From: JAKORR01 sp964608495 | Lineage (GTDB): Bacteria; Armatimonadota; Zipacnadia; Zipacnadales; FEN-943 | Reading direction: 5' to 3' | Length of the DNA stretch: 5,603 bases | NCBI GenBank assembly: GCA_964608495.1 | Contig: CAZSOQ010000296.1 | Span: forward strand, 1-5,603 | Part shown: in pieces, positions 1-5,599 of the stretch | Numbering within the stretch: position 1 is the first letter of the stretch | Layout: every line of letters begins with the position of its first letter | Position numbers and translations under genes: made by a program | Notes under the pieces: generated by a model | The model's input: the letters and a program-made list of their open reading frames with translations, nothing else | Databases searched by the model: none | What the model was told of the DNA's origin: nothing

Positions 1-58
1 GGATGATGGGCCGCCCGTGCGGGAAGCATGTGCCGCGGCCGGGGACGCCGGATGAGAA

Positions 59-74
59 GGCCCAAGGGCCCAAG
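59..74. repeat. Tandem 8-bp duplication GGCCCAAG
   Basis: Two perfect adjacent copies of GGCCCAAG lie at 59-66 and 67-74. This may be simple slippage; no function is evident. Confidence 0.5.
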
Positions 75-91
75 GTGGGCGTCTGGCCCAC
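75..91. other. Small hairpin in the leader of the leftward transcript
   Basis: GTGGGC and GCCCAC form a perfect 6-bp stem around a 5-base loop. It would lie in the 5' leader of a transcript from the 127-132 promoter. No T tract follows it. Confidence 0.3.
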
Positions 92-126
92 GGGCCGGGG
101 CGTCCAGAGCTGCGCTCGTGGGGGAG

Positions 127-155
127 ATTATACCCAGGTGGGTTGGACAAGTCCT
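127..155 (-). promoter_or_regulatory. Candidate activator-dependent promoter reading leftward
   Basis: The minus strand carries a perfect TATAAT (132-127). At 16-18 bp spacing the -35 place holds AGGACT-like sequence with no TTGACA match, and it overlaps the first CTGRCAT unit. TTGTCC at 150-145 is too close, leaving a 12-bp spacer. A good -10, poor -35 and an upstream operator array suggest a promoter that needs an activator. A start near 120 would give a leader of about 90 bases or more before any gene to the left. A short inverted repeat GGAC-AA-GTCC (145-154) overlaps the -35 zone. Confidence 0.5.
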
Positions 156-215
156 GACATTATCGGGATTCTTTCTGGCATTTTCCTGACATTAACCTGA
201 CATTTTTCTGGCATG
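154..215 (+). repeat. Array of CTGRCAT direct repeats with 11-bp period (Pho-box-like operator)
   Basis: CTGRCAT occurs at 154 (CTGACAT), 175 (CTGGCAT), 186 (CTGACAT), 197 (CTGACAT) and 208 (CTGGCAT). Spacings are 21, 11, 11 and 11 bases. The linkers in the tight part are four bases and mostly AT-rich (TTTC, TAAC, TTTT). The 151-217 block is about 40 percent GC by my count, in surroundings of much higher GC. A 7-bp core plus 4-bp AT linker in direct repeat is the architecture of PhoB/OmpR-family operators; the E. coli Pho box core CTGTCAT differs from these only at the fourth base. The repeats are seen directly; the regulator is inferred. Confidence 0.65.
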
Positions 216-220
216 TTGGT

Positions 221-241
221 GGGGCGGGGGGGAAGGCGGGG
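221..241 (+). other. G-quadruplex-type G-run block beside the repeat array
   Basis: Four Gs, C, seven Gs, then AAGGC and four Gs fit the G3+N1-7 pattern on the plus strand. The block starts six bases after the last CTGRCAT core and shares bases with the 235-254 hairpin, so the two folds would exclude each other. Confidence 0.4.
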
Positions 242-254
242 CTGAAGCCCCGCC
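235..254. other. Strong GC hairpin (REP-like or terminator-like)
   Basis: GGCGGGGC and its exact complement form an 8-bp stem around a TGAA loop, extendable by one T-A pair. No T tract follows on either strand, so a standard intrinsic terminator is not supported. Hairpins of this GGGGCT/AGCCCC type often recur as dispersed intergenic elements in GC-rich genomes, so a REP-like element is plausible. It lies between the methyltransferase and the leftward promoter. Confidence 0.5.
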
Positions 255-416
255 CTGCAAGGGGCCCCCTCCATCAGAAACCAGTCACCACGAGGCCACA
301 GCCGCAGGCTAGGCCCCCCCAAAGACGGATCACCACACAGCCACCACCGCAGGCCGGAGCCCGGGGCTACAGTGTGCCCCACGTCCCGTTCCCGTCGGGT
401 GCGCCCCGGCCACACG

Positions 417-1004
417 CTACCGCCTGAGACGCGGCAGCAGGCGCCCCGTCCGCTCCATGTACGACCGGTACTCCTCCCCGAACCGGTCCAGCAGCATCCG
501 CTCCTCGCGCGGCACGCGCCGCAGGTAGAGCGGCAGGAAGGTCAAGAGCAGGGCCGGTCCCGCGACCCAGTTGGGCAGCAGAAGCGCCTGGGCCACCGCC
601 CACAACCAGTGCGCCGAGTACATGGGATGCCTGATGCGCGAGTACACTCCCCGCGTCACGACTGAGTGCTCGCGCTGGAGCTCGAGGTAGGGACTGAAGC
701 TGCGGCCCAGATCGGCATGGGTCCGCCAGAGCAGGCAGATCGAGGCCGCGGCGGCGACAGCCCCGAGCACGCCCGCCCACACCGGGGCCGCGTAGTCCGC
801 GAAGTCCAGCCAGGGCGTGGTCAGGTAGATGCACGGGGCCGCGATCATGCCCACCGAGGCGCCAACGATGAGCAGGCGGTCGAGCGCGTCGCCATGGGCT
901 TCACCGCGACCGGGCCGGCGGCAGCGCCTGGCGCCGATCCTGCGCGCCAGGGCCCAGACGAGGAAGGCGATACAGAAGATAGCCTTCCCCAGGTCCCGTT
1001 CCAT
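417..1004 (-). CDS. ICMT/PEMT-family integral-membrane methyltransferase
   Basis: This 195-residue membrane protein belongs to the isoprenylcysteine carboxyl methyltransferase / phospholipid methyltransferase group (PF04140/PF04191), which uses S-adenosylmethionine within the membrane. The signature is complete: HADLGRSF (96-103), RGVYSRIRHPMY (118-129, with R125-H126-P127-x-Y129), and an E167-E168 helix followed by F175-G176-x-x-Y179-x-x-Y182. Hydrophobic segments lie at about 7-20, 43-63, 73-94, and a 131-163 hairpin, as expected for the family. The natural substrate of bacterial members is mostly unknown; lipids, isoprenoid-linked thiols and small molecules are all candidates. The ATG at 1004 is the only reasonable start; AGGAGG lies 12 bases upstream, a long spacing. 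It follows the hydrolase-like gene by 42 bases and is probably the last gene of the unit. A cell-envelope link with the two exported proteins is inference only. Confidence 0.88.
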   Translation of the reverse strand: MERDLGKAIFCIAFLVWALARRIGARRCRRPGRGEAHGDALDRLLIVGASVGMIAAPCIYLTTPWLDFADYAAPVWAGVLGAVAAAASICLLWRTHADLGRSFSPYLELQREHSVVTRGVYSRIRHPMYSAHWLWAVAQALLLPNWVAGPALLLTFLPLYLRRVPREERMLLDRFGEEYRSYMERTGRLLPRLRR

Positions 1005-1016
1005 GGCCGAGTCCCG

Positions 1017-1022
1017 CCTCCT
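1017..1022 (-). promoter_or_regulatory. Ribosome-binding site AGGAGG of the membrane methyltransferase
   Basis: A full AGGAGG lies 12 bases before the ATG at 1004, longer than the usual 5-9. No in-frame ATG, GTG or TTG lies between, so this start stands. Confidence 0.65.
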
Positions 1023-1026
1023 GATG

Positions 1027-1047
1027 CCCCCCCGACCCGCGGCGCCC
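1027..1047 (-). other. G-quadruplex-type motif between hydrolase-like gene and methyltransferase
   Basis: The minus strand reads GGG, six bases, GGG, TC, then seven Gs, meeting the G3+N1-7 pattern. It starts at the last base of the TAG stop of the upstream gene and ends 4 bases before the AGGAGG of the methyltransferase. In mRNA it could fold and affect ribosome loading. In DNA this GC-rich, chance is a serious alternative. Confidence 0.4.
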
Positions 1048-3608
1048 TAGTCGCTCGCGGCGAGGAACAGCCCGTCCCGCTCGCCGACCGTGACCGACCC
1101 GCCCGCGGGCCGACCGTCGTTCGTCTGCGGGTCCTGGGCCCGGCTTCCCCGAATCCGCCGGAACTGCCGGCCGGGCAGGAGGTCGGCGAGGCTGAAGGTC
1201 ACCGGATGCAGGCTGGGATTCGCCAGCACGACGCCATGCTCGAACTCGCGCAGCACGGCGTCGGGAGCCGCGTGCGCCGACACTTCCGTGATCCACACGG
1301 GCTCCGTCCCCTCGATGCTGAGGGACAGGTCCACGCCGGGCGTGGCTATCTCGCGGAAGGCGAAGGTCGCCTCGAACTGCGTCGGCCCCGCGAAGGTCAT
1401 GTACCGCACCGGCGCGGTGCGCCGCTCGGGCACGCCGGCCTGGGCCACGCGCACGTCGCCCCACGAGCTGTGGTCGGTGGTCGAGTCGTCCCTGGGGCCG
1501 CAGTCGGTGACGAACTTCAGCGTCACGCGCCTGCCCTCCCAAGGCGCCAGGGACACCTCCTCGTCCTGCCAGCGCGCCTCGTTGTAGGTCCTCTCGTAGA
1601 CCTGCTCCCAGTCACCGCCCTCGGGCCGCACGAGCACCCTGAACACCACGCCATCGCTGCGCTCGGGCGACAGCTCGCCCATGCCGATCGAGAAAAGCAG
1701 CACGCCCTGCGGGGGCACCGTGACGTCCCGCTCCCAGAAGGTGTAGCCCGTCTTCCCGCCGCGCCAGGGCGGGTGACACAGGTAGGCCTCACGGGTCTCG
1801 TCGCCCAGCTTGCGCTGGGCGAAGTAGCGCACGCCGGCGCCCGTGGTCGGGTCGAGGGCCACTTCGCCCTCGCCGCGAAGGCCCATGCCGGCTCGCGGCG
1901 GCGAGGACTCGGACATCAAGTCCAGCCGGGACCTACCCGCCCCCACCCACACGAGCCGGGGCATGTCCGCCGGATACCCGGCGCGGGCCGCCGCCCTGAT
2001 CTTCAGCGCCACGAACAGGTCCGGCCCGCTGCAGGGCATATCGGTTAGGCGCAGGCTGAGCTCGCCACGGGCGCTGTCGGTACCCTCGACACGCAGCGCC
2101 GAGCCGTCCCGGCTGACACGCACGTCCTCGCCCACGAAGCGGCTGACAAAGTCGGCCGGGAAGGCCCGACCGGCTCCCTGTAGCACGTCCGGCGCCTCCA
2201 TCGCGAGCCGACGAGGGGGTCCCAGGGGCTCGCCCAGCCAGCCCACTTCCTCCTCCTCGCCCTTCCACAGCTCGTCCCAGACCGGGAAGAGCCCACCCTC
2301 TTCCCGAGGCGGCGCGAAGCTGTAGCACACGGCGGCGTTGCAGAACTGCGCGGCCGCCAGCGCCAGACGGTGACGGCTGAAGGGAATCTGGGGCAGCCTG
2401 CCCTCCTGGCCGTCTATGTACTTGTGGTTGAAGTAGCTGAACACGGGCTTGCGGCCGAAGGCGTCCCAGTACAAGTGGCGGTTCAGCCCGCCCGACCAGT
2501 CCTTGAACTCCCAGTCGGAGAGCGTGGGCCAGCCCTCGCTCTCGATGCCGTTGAGTTGACCGAAGGCCCTCTGCGAGTTGGTGCCGTGGCCGTCGGCCAG
2601 CAGGAACCGGTCGTCGCCGACGCGCTCGCGGAGGCGCCGGCAGAAGTCGTATACCCCCACCCCGTACAGGTTCACGCCCTCGTGGAACCCGCCGTCGTGC
2701 CGCCCGTCGCCGTCGGTGTCCACCCCGCGGGAGGCCGGCGGCTCGCCCGACCAACGCTGGTGCGCCAGGACGTCGAACTCGAGGCCGTCGAACGTCTCCA
2801 GCCTGCCCCCGGGCCCAAGCTCCCGCGCCAGCTCCCCCACCAGCACGTCCACGCAGGTCCTGCCCTCGGGGCTCTTCGGGCAGCGCGGCGAGAAGTTGTA
2901 GAACCACATCAGGTTGCTGTTCTTGCCCCAGGGCCCCTCAGTCGCGTGGGCCGCCGCGTAGGCTCGGCCCGCCGGGAAGGCCCTCGGCGTCGTGCCGAAG
3001 CACCCACGCCGGACGCGCAGCACCTTGCGCTCGGGGTCCTTGCCCAGCAGCTCGACCTGCTCCGCGCCACTCCAGTGGGGCCGACCCTCGTCGTCCAGCA
3101 CGCACAGGCCGATGTCCTCGTTCCTGTCCTGGTATCGGCCCATCTCGGTGCGAAACAGGTCCACGTTCTCGACATGCAGGTCCGACTCGCCCTCCTCGGC
3201 CGGGAGGTCCTGCATGATGAGGCATCCGGTATGGTAGACCCAGTGTCCGGCGAAGTAGCCGGGCCCGGCGTCCCTGGGATCGCGGGCATTGCCGTTGTAG
3301 TGCAGGAGCACGAGCTGGCGCGGGTGCTGGGTCTTGAACCGCGTGAAGAACTCGACGTTGCGCCGGGACCGTCCGGGCACTTCCTCATCGAGCGCCTTGC
3401 CCTCGATGCCGCAGAGACGGCTGAAGTTCCGGTCCCACACGTCGTAGGTCACCTGCGGGTTCGCGGCCATGCCCTCGGCCGCGCGGAAGAAGAAGGCCCT
3501 CGGCCAGCCCCGGGTGAACAGGTCCAACCCCTGGGTCGGGTCGGCCACGGCCCACCGGGCCGCGGCGCTCAGGGCGCAGATCAGAGCAAGGCGACACCGC
3601 ATCGGCAT
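1047..3608 (-). CDS. Secreted putative glycoside-hydrolase-like protein with NPCBM-like domain
   Basis: This 853-residue protein has no function I can name with certainty. Residues 1-22 form a signal peptide (basic MPMRCR, hydrophobic core, likely cleavage after AVA and before DP). Residues about 30-430 have the look of a TIM-barrel hydrolase of the uncharacterised GHL15/DUF type: a strand-end acidic motif DGLEFDVL (274-281, with D274, E277, D279), LLADGHG (336-342) and LNGIESEG (352-359). A calcium-loop-like motif D297-x-D299-x-D301-x-x-x-D305 lies between them. Residues about 615-722 (SIGMGELSPERSDGVVFRVLV to WGDVRVA) resemble the NPCBM sugar-binding beta-sandwich. Residues about 790-853 form a C-terminal beta domain with VLANPS, QDPQTNDG and RDGLFLA, often seen at the end of such hydrolases. 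Two ATGs compete, at 3608 and 3602 (851 residues); the ribosome-binding site is 4 and 10 bases away respectively. It sits 26 bases after the phosphoesterase, suggesting joint export and perhaps a shared polymer substrate. Catalytic residues are guesses. Confidence 0.85.
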   Translation of the reverse strand: MPMRCRLALICALSAAARWAVADPTQGLDLFTRGWPRAFFFRAAEGMAANPQVTYDVWDRNFSRLCGIEGKALDEEVPGRSRRNVEFFTRFKTQHPRQLVLLHYNGNARDPRDAGPGYFAGHWVYHTGCLIMQDLPAEEGESDLHVENVDLFRTEMGRYQDRNEDIGLCVLDDEGRPHWSGAEQVELLGKDPERKVLRVRRGCFGTTPRAFPAGRAYAAAHATEGPWGKNSNLMWFYNFSPRCPKSPEGRTCVDVLVGELARELGPGGRLETFDGLEFDVLAHQRWSGEPPASRGVDTDGDGRHDGGFHEGVNLYGVGVYDFCRRLRERVGDDRFLLADGHGTNSQRAFGQLNGIESEGWPTLSDWEFKDWSGGLNRHLYWDAFGRKPVFSYFNHKYIDGQEGRLPQIPFSRHRLALAAAQFCNAAVCYSFAPPREEGGLFPVWDELWKGEEEEVGWLGEPLGPPRRLAMEAPDVLQGAGRAFPADFVSRFVGEDVRVSRDGSALRVEGTDSARGELSLRLTDMPCSGPDLFVALKIRAAARAGYPADMPRLVWVGAGRSRLDLMSESSPPRAGMGLRGEGEVALDPTTGAGVRYFAQRKLGDETREAYLCHPPWRGGKTGYTFWERDVTVPPQGVLLFSIGMGELSPERSDGVVFRVLVRPEGGDWEQVYERTYNEARWQDEEVSLAPWEGRRVTLKFVTDCGPRDDSTTDHSSWGDVRVAQAGVPERRTAPVRYMTFAGPTQFEATFAFREIATPGVDLSLSIEGTEPVWITEVSAHAAPDAVLREFEHGVVLANPSLHPVTFSLADLLPGRQFRRIRGSRAQDPQTNDGRPAGGSVTVGERDGLFLAASD

Positions 3609-3612
3609 CGGA

Positions 3613-3618
3613 CCTCCC
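3613..3618 (-). promoter_or_regulatory. Ribosome-binding site GGGAGG of the hydrolase-like gene
   Basis: GGGAGG lies 4 bases before the ATG at 3608 and 10 bases before the ATG at 3602. The first gap is short and the second is slightly long. The 10-base gap matches that of the candidate phosphoesterase start, so the shorter 851-residue form starting MRCRLALIC is a real alternative. Confidence 0.7.
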
Positions 3619-3620
3619 GA

Positions 3621-3636
3621 GAGCGCTCCCGCGCTC
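3621..3636 (-). other. Intercistronic hairpin overlapping the phosphoesterase stop codon
   Basis: On the minus strand GAGCGC and GCGCTC form a perfect 6-bp stem around GGGA, which fits the stable GNRA tetraloop pattern. The 5' arm includes the last two bases of the phosphoesterase TGA stop. The 3' arm ends two bases before the GGGAGG ribosome-binding site of the next gene. There is no T tract, so it is not a standard intrinsic terminator. Translational coupling or mRNA processing is possible. Confidence 0.5.
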
Positions 3637-5551
3637 AGTCATCGCGTCGGGCCAGGGGTATCGCGCCCCCCAGATCGCCCGGCCCGGTCGAGATCATCCA
3701 CGACAGCTTCTTCGGCACGAGGAAGGACTCGCGGACGAAGCCCAGGTTCCCCGGCAGACGCAGCTCCCACTGCATCCGGTCGCGGTAGACGCGGAAGACC
3801 CGGCAGGAGTTGGGCCATTCGCAGAAGGCCGTGTTCTGCACGTGGGTGATCCCCTCGACCACGCTCACCTCGTTCCAGTGCCCATGGCCGCTCAGGGTCG
3901 CGACCACGTTGGGCGCCGCCCGCAGCAGCCCCAGCACCTCCTCGGCCCCGGCGCACGCGCACGGGGTCAGCCGGTACCCGGCCGAGGACACGTCGCGGCG
4001 GTTGTAGAAGGCGTAGTGCCACATCACGACCGTGGGCGTGGCGGGATCCGCCGCCAGGGCCTGCCGCAGCCACTGGATCCGCTCCGGCCGCAGGCCCGTC
4101 CCGCTCACCTTGTCCGGGTCGTACCGTGGCGGCGTAGTGTCGTCCCTGCCCTGCCAGAGCAGGGGCGGGTCCAGCACGATGAACCGCAGCGGCGGCCGGT
4201 CGAGCACGTAGTTCGTCGCGCCACCCGGGAAGGCCTGGGGCAGCAGCTCCAGCACGTCGGACCGCCCCGTCTCGCGGAAAGCGTCGTGGTTGCCGATGCA
4301 CCCATACACCGGGATCGCCGCCTGGGCAAGGGTCGCCGCCAGCAGCTCCACGTCCTCCCTCCTCCCGGCGTCGGTCATGTCCCCGGCGATCAGCGCGAAG
4401 GCCACGCCCTCGCCCTCCAGGGACCTCAGAGTCTCGAGCAACTGGGGCCCCGAGTCCCTGTCCAGCTTCAGGTTCAGCCACGGCGAGCGCCCGGGCCCCA
4501 GGTGGGTATCCGCGAACAGGGCGAATCGGTAGAGCGGCTCCTCGACGGCGCGGTCCGCCGCCACCAGCCGCACGCGCTCCAGCACCCCCGCCGGGCGGAA
4601 GTGCGGTCCGGCGATCGTGAGGTAATGGCGCCCTGGCGTGAGCAGGCATTCCCGCAGCTCGACCCGTCGCCGAGGCCGGTCGCCCACGATGTCCGGCATC
4701 GGGGCCTGCGCGGCCTGGGGCCCCCATTCCGGCCCCGACACCATCGGCGCCGCCGCGACCTGCGAGTCCCACAGCACGTAGGCCCGCAGCCCCGGCGTCA
4801 GGTCCTCGTCCGCGGCCAGGGAGACCGCCCCGCTGACGTACAGGCTCTCGGCACACTCCACCGCGATCGTCAACAGCCCGTCCGCCGGGACCTGCCGCTG
4901 CTCCTCCTCGACCGACGTGACCTCCGCCCCCGCCAGGTCCGGCGCGAGCACGCCGTCGCGCGCGTACAGCGTCACCGTCTCGCCGCGCCCGATCCGCACG
5001 ACCTTCGCGTCCGCCGCCGCGCGCAGCCGCCGCTCCAGCCTGGGGTACAAGGCCATGGGGGGATCGGGCAGCTTTGTCGCGCGCAGCACCACGTCGTCGA
5101 ACCAGGTCTCCGCCGTCGCGGCCAGGGCGAGCATGGTCTCCCGGTCCGTGTCGCGCAGCTCGCCCCGCCGGACGCTGCCCCTGAGCTGCACCCACCGGCC
5201 CGCCGTGCCGCCCACGGCTTGCTCGCCCTTCACCTGCCGCGCGGTGCCGTCGCTGGCCGAGATGTACAGGCGCGCCGCCCCGTCGGCCCCCGCGTAGACC
5301 CAGGCCGAGAACTCGTAGTCGCAGGCCGGATCGAGCCCGTCCCCAAGCCTGAAGTAGGCTCCGCCGGAGGCCGCCGTGGGGCTCACGCGGAGGGAGAACC
5401 TGCCTGCGTGGGCGCGCGCGTCGTCCGCGGCATAGGTGGCCTGGTAGGTGTGGAAGTCCGGGAGGTCGCCCTCGAAGCCCTCGTCCAGACCCACCGGAGC
5501 GCTGCCGGCCCACACCGCGGCCATGCCCGACAGCAGCAGAATCCCGACCAC
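3635..5551 (-). CDS. Exported calcineurin-like metallophosphoesterase with N-terminal jelly-roll domain
   Basis: This protein of 638 residues from a GTG start is predicted to hydrolyse phosphomono- or phosphodiesters outside the cytoplasm with a two-metal centre. All signature residues of the calcineurin-like family (PF00149) are visible: D348-x-H350 (FADTH), D391 (AGDMTD), N421-H422-D423 (GNHD), H512 (WHYAF) and H556-G-H558 (SGHGH), so the catalytic domain (about 340-600) looks intact. Residues 20-158 resemble a CBM4/9-type jelly roll, beginning EGFEG and ending WFDDVVL. Residues 160-335 are beta-rich and I cannot assign them. A hydrophobic export segment (GILLLSGMAAVWA) opens the protein, but with GTG as start it lacks the usual basic n-region. 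That region is encoded one frame away at 5552-5583, so the true 5' end is uncertain. Eight cysteines may form disulfides after export. The stop is 26 bases before the next gene, so co-transcription is likely. The substrate is unknown; cyclic nucleotide, purple-acid-like and polymer-directed activities are all possible. Confidence 0.9.
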   Translation of the reverse strand: MVGILLLSGMAAVWAGSAPVGLDEGFEGDLPDFHTYQATYAADDARAHAGRFSLRVSPTAASGGAYFRLGDGLDPACDYEFSAWVYAGADGAARLYISASDGTARQVKGEQAVGGTAGRWVQLRGSVRRGELRDTDRETMLALAATAETWFDDVVLRATKLPDPPMALYPRLERRLRAAADAKVVRIGRGETVTLYARDGVLAPDLAGAEVTSVEEEQRQVPADGLLTIAVECAESLYVSGAVSLAADEDLTPGLRAYVLWDSQVAAAPMVSGPEWGPQAAQAPMPDIVGDRPRRRVELRECLLTPGRHYLTIAGPHFRPAGVLERVRLVAADRAVEEPLYRFALFADTHLGPGRSPWLNLKLDRDSGPQLLETLRSLEGEGVAFALIAGDMTDAGRREDVELLAATLAQAAIPVYGCIGNHDAFRETGRSDVLELLPQAFPGGATNYVLDRPPLRFIVLDPPLLWQGRDDTTPPRYDPDKVSGTGLRPERIQWLRQALAADPATPTVVMWHYAFYNRRDVSSAGYRLTPCACAGAEEVLGLLRAAPNVVATLSGHGHWNEVSVVEGITHVQNTAFCEWPNSCRVFRVYRDRMQWELRLPGNLGFVRESFLVPKKLSWMISTGPGDLGGAIPLARRDD

Positions 5552-5583
5552 AGCCCCGGCCTTACTGCTGGCACCAGACGCAT
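5551..5583 (-). other. Out-of-frame candidate start and signal-peptide n-region of the phosphoesterase (apparent frameshift)
   Basis: An ATG at 5583-5581 follows an AAGGAG ribosome-binding site and opens MRLVPAVRPG, a basic n-region. It is 32 bases from the GTG used by the long frame, so it reads out of frame. One more G in the GGGG run (C run at 5554-5557 on the + strand) would give MRLVPAVRPG joined to AVVGILLLSGMAAVWA, a complete signal peptide ending in an A-x-A-like site. Either a base is missing from the assembly, or the gene really begins at the GTG, or the gene is broken at its 5' end. The frame shift is seen directly; the missing base is inferred. Confidence 0.6.
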
Positions 5584-5593
5584 CAGTGGATGG

Positions 5594-5599
5594 CTCCTT
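5594..5599 (-). promoter_or_regulatory. Ribosome-binding site AAGGAG upstream of ATG 5583
   Basis: AAGGAG lies 10 bases before the ATG at 5583. It is much better than the weak AAGG before the GTG at 5551. It therefore argues that translation of the phosphoesterase starts at 5583 and that a base is missing between the two starts. Confidence 0.55.

Larger units (their letters stand above)
1..416. other. Intergenic region without a convincing gene
   Basis: No reading frame here has a ribosome-binding site, family resemblance or typical length. Present are an 8-bp tandem duplication (59-74), a small hairpin (75-91), a TATAAT promoter element, an AT-rich 11-bp repeat array (154-215), a G-run block (221-241), a strong hairpin (235-254), a GGGGCCCC palindrome (261-268) and an imperfect direct repeat of CACAGCC and GCAGGC (297-309, 336-354). 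No intrinsic terminator with a T tract follows the methyltransferase stop at 417. On the minus strand an ATG at 29-27 opens a frame that runs off the left edge, but it has no ribosome-binding site. Confidence 0.7.

Noticed and set aside
3..200. 65-codon plus-strand open frame at the left edge
   Set aside because: No ribosome-binding site is visible and its 3' part is the AT-rich repeat array.
154..215. CRISPR array
   Set aside because: Units are 7-11 bases with 4-base linkers, far too short for CRISPR repeats and spacers.
154..215. Set of -35 elements (TGACA) for plus-strand promoters
   Set aside because: No -10 element follows at the right spacing on the plus strand, where the next sequence is a G-run block.
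235..254. Rho-independent terminator of the methyltransferase unit
   Set aside because: The stem is strong, but no T tract follows on either strand and it lies about 160 bases past the stop codon.
128..415. 95-codon minus-strand open frame after the methyltransferase
   Set aside because: It has no ribosome-binding site or typical composition and runs through the repeat array, whose repetition explains the repeated MPE-like residues in it.
666..2048. Long 460-codon open frame on the plus strand
   Set aside because: It lies antisense to the methyltransferase and hydrolase-like gene; its composition is Arg/Pro/Gly/His-rich with no family motif, the usual by-product of high GC.
2370..3788. 472-codon open frame on the plus strand
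   Set aside because: It is antisense to the hydrolase-like gene and the end of the phosphoesterase gene; no ribosome-binding site or recognisable domain.
3639..5513. 624-codon open frame on the same strand as the phosphoesterase, in another frame
   Set aside because: Alanine/arginine/glycine-rich low-complexity translation; the overlapping frame carries all metallophosphoesterase motifs.
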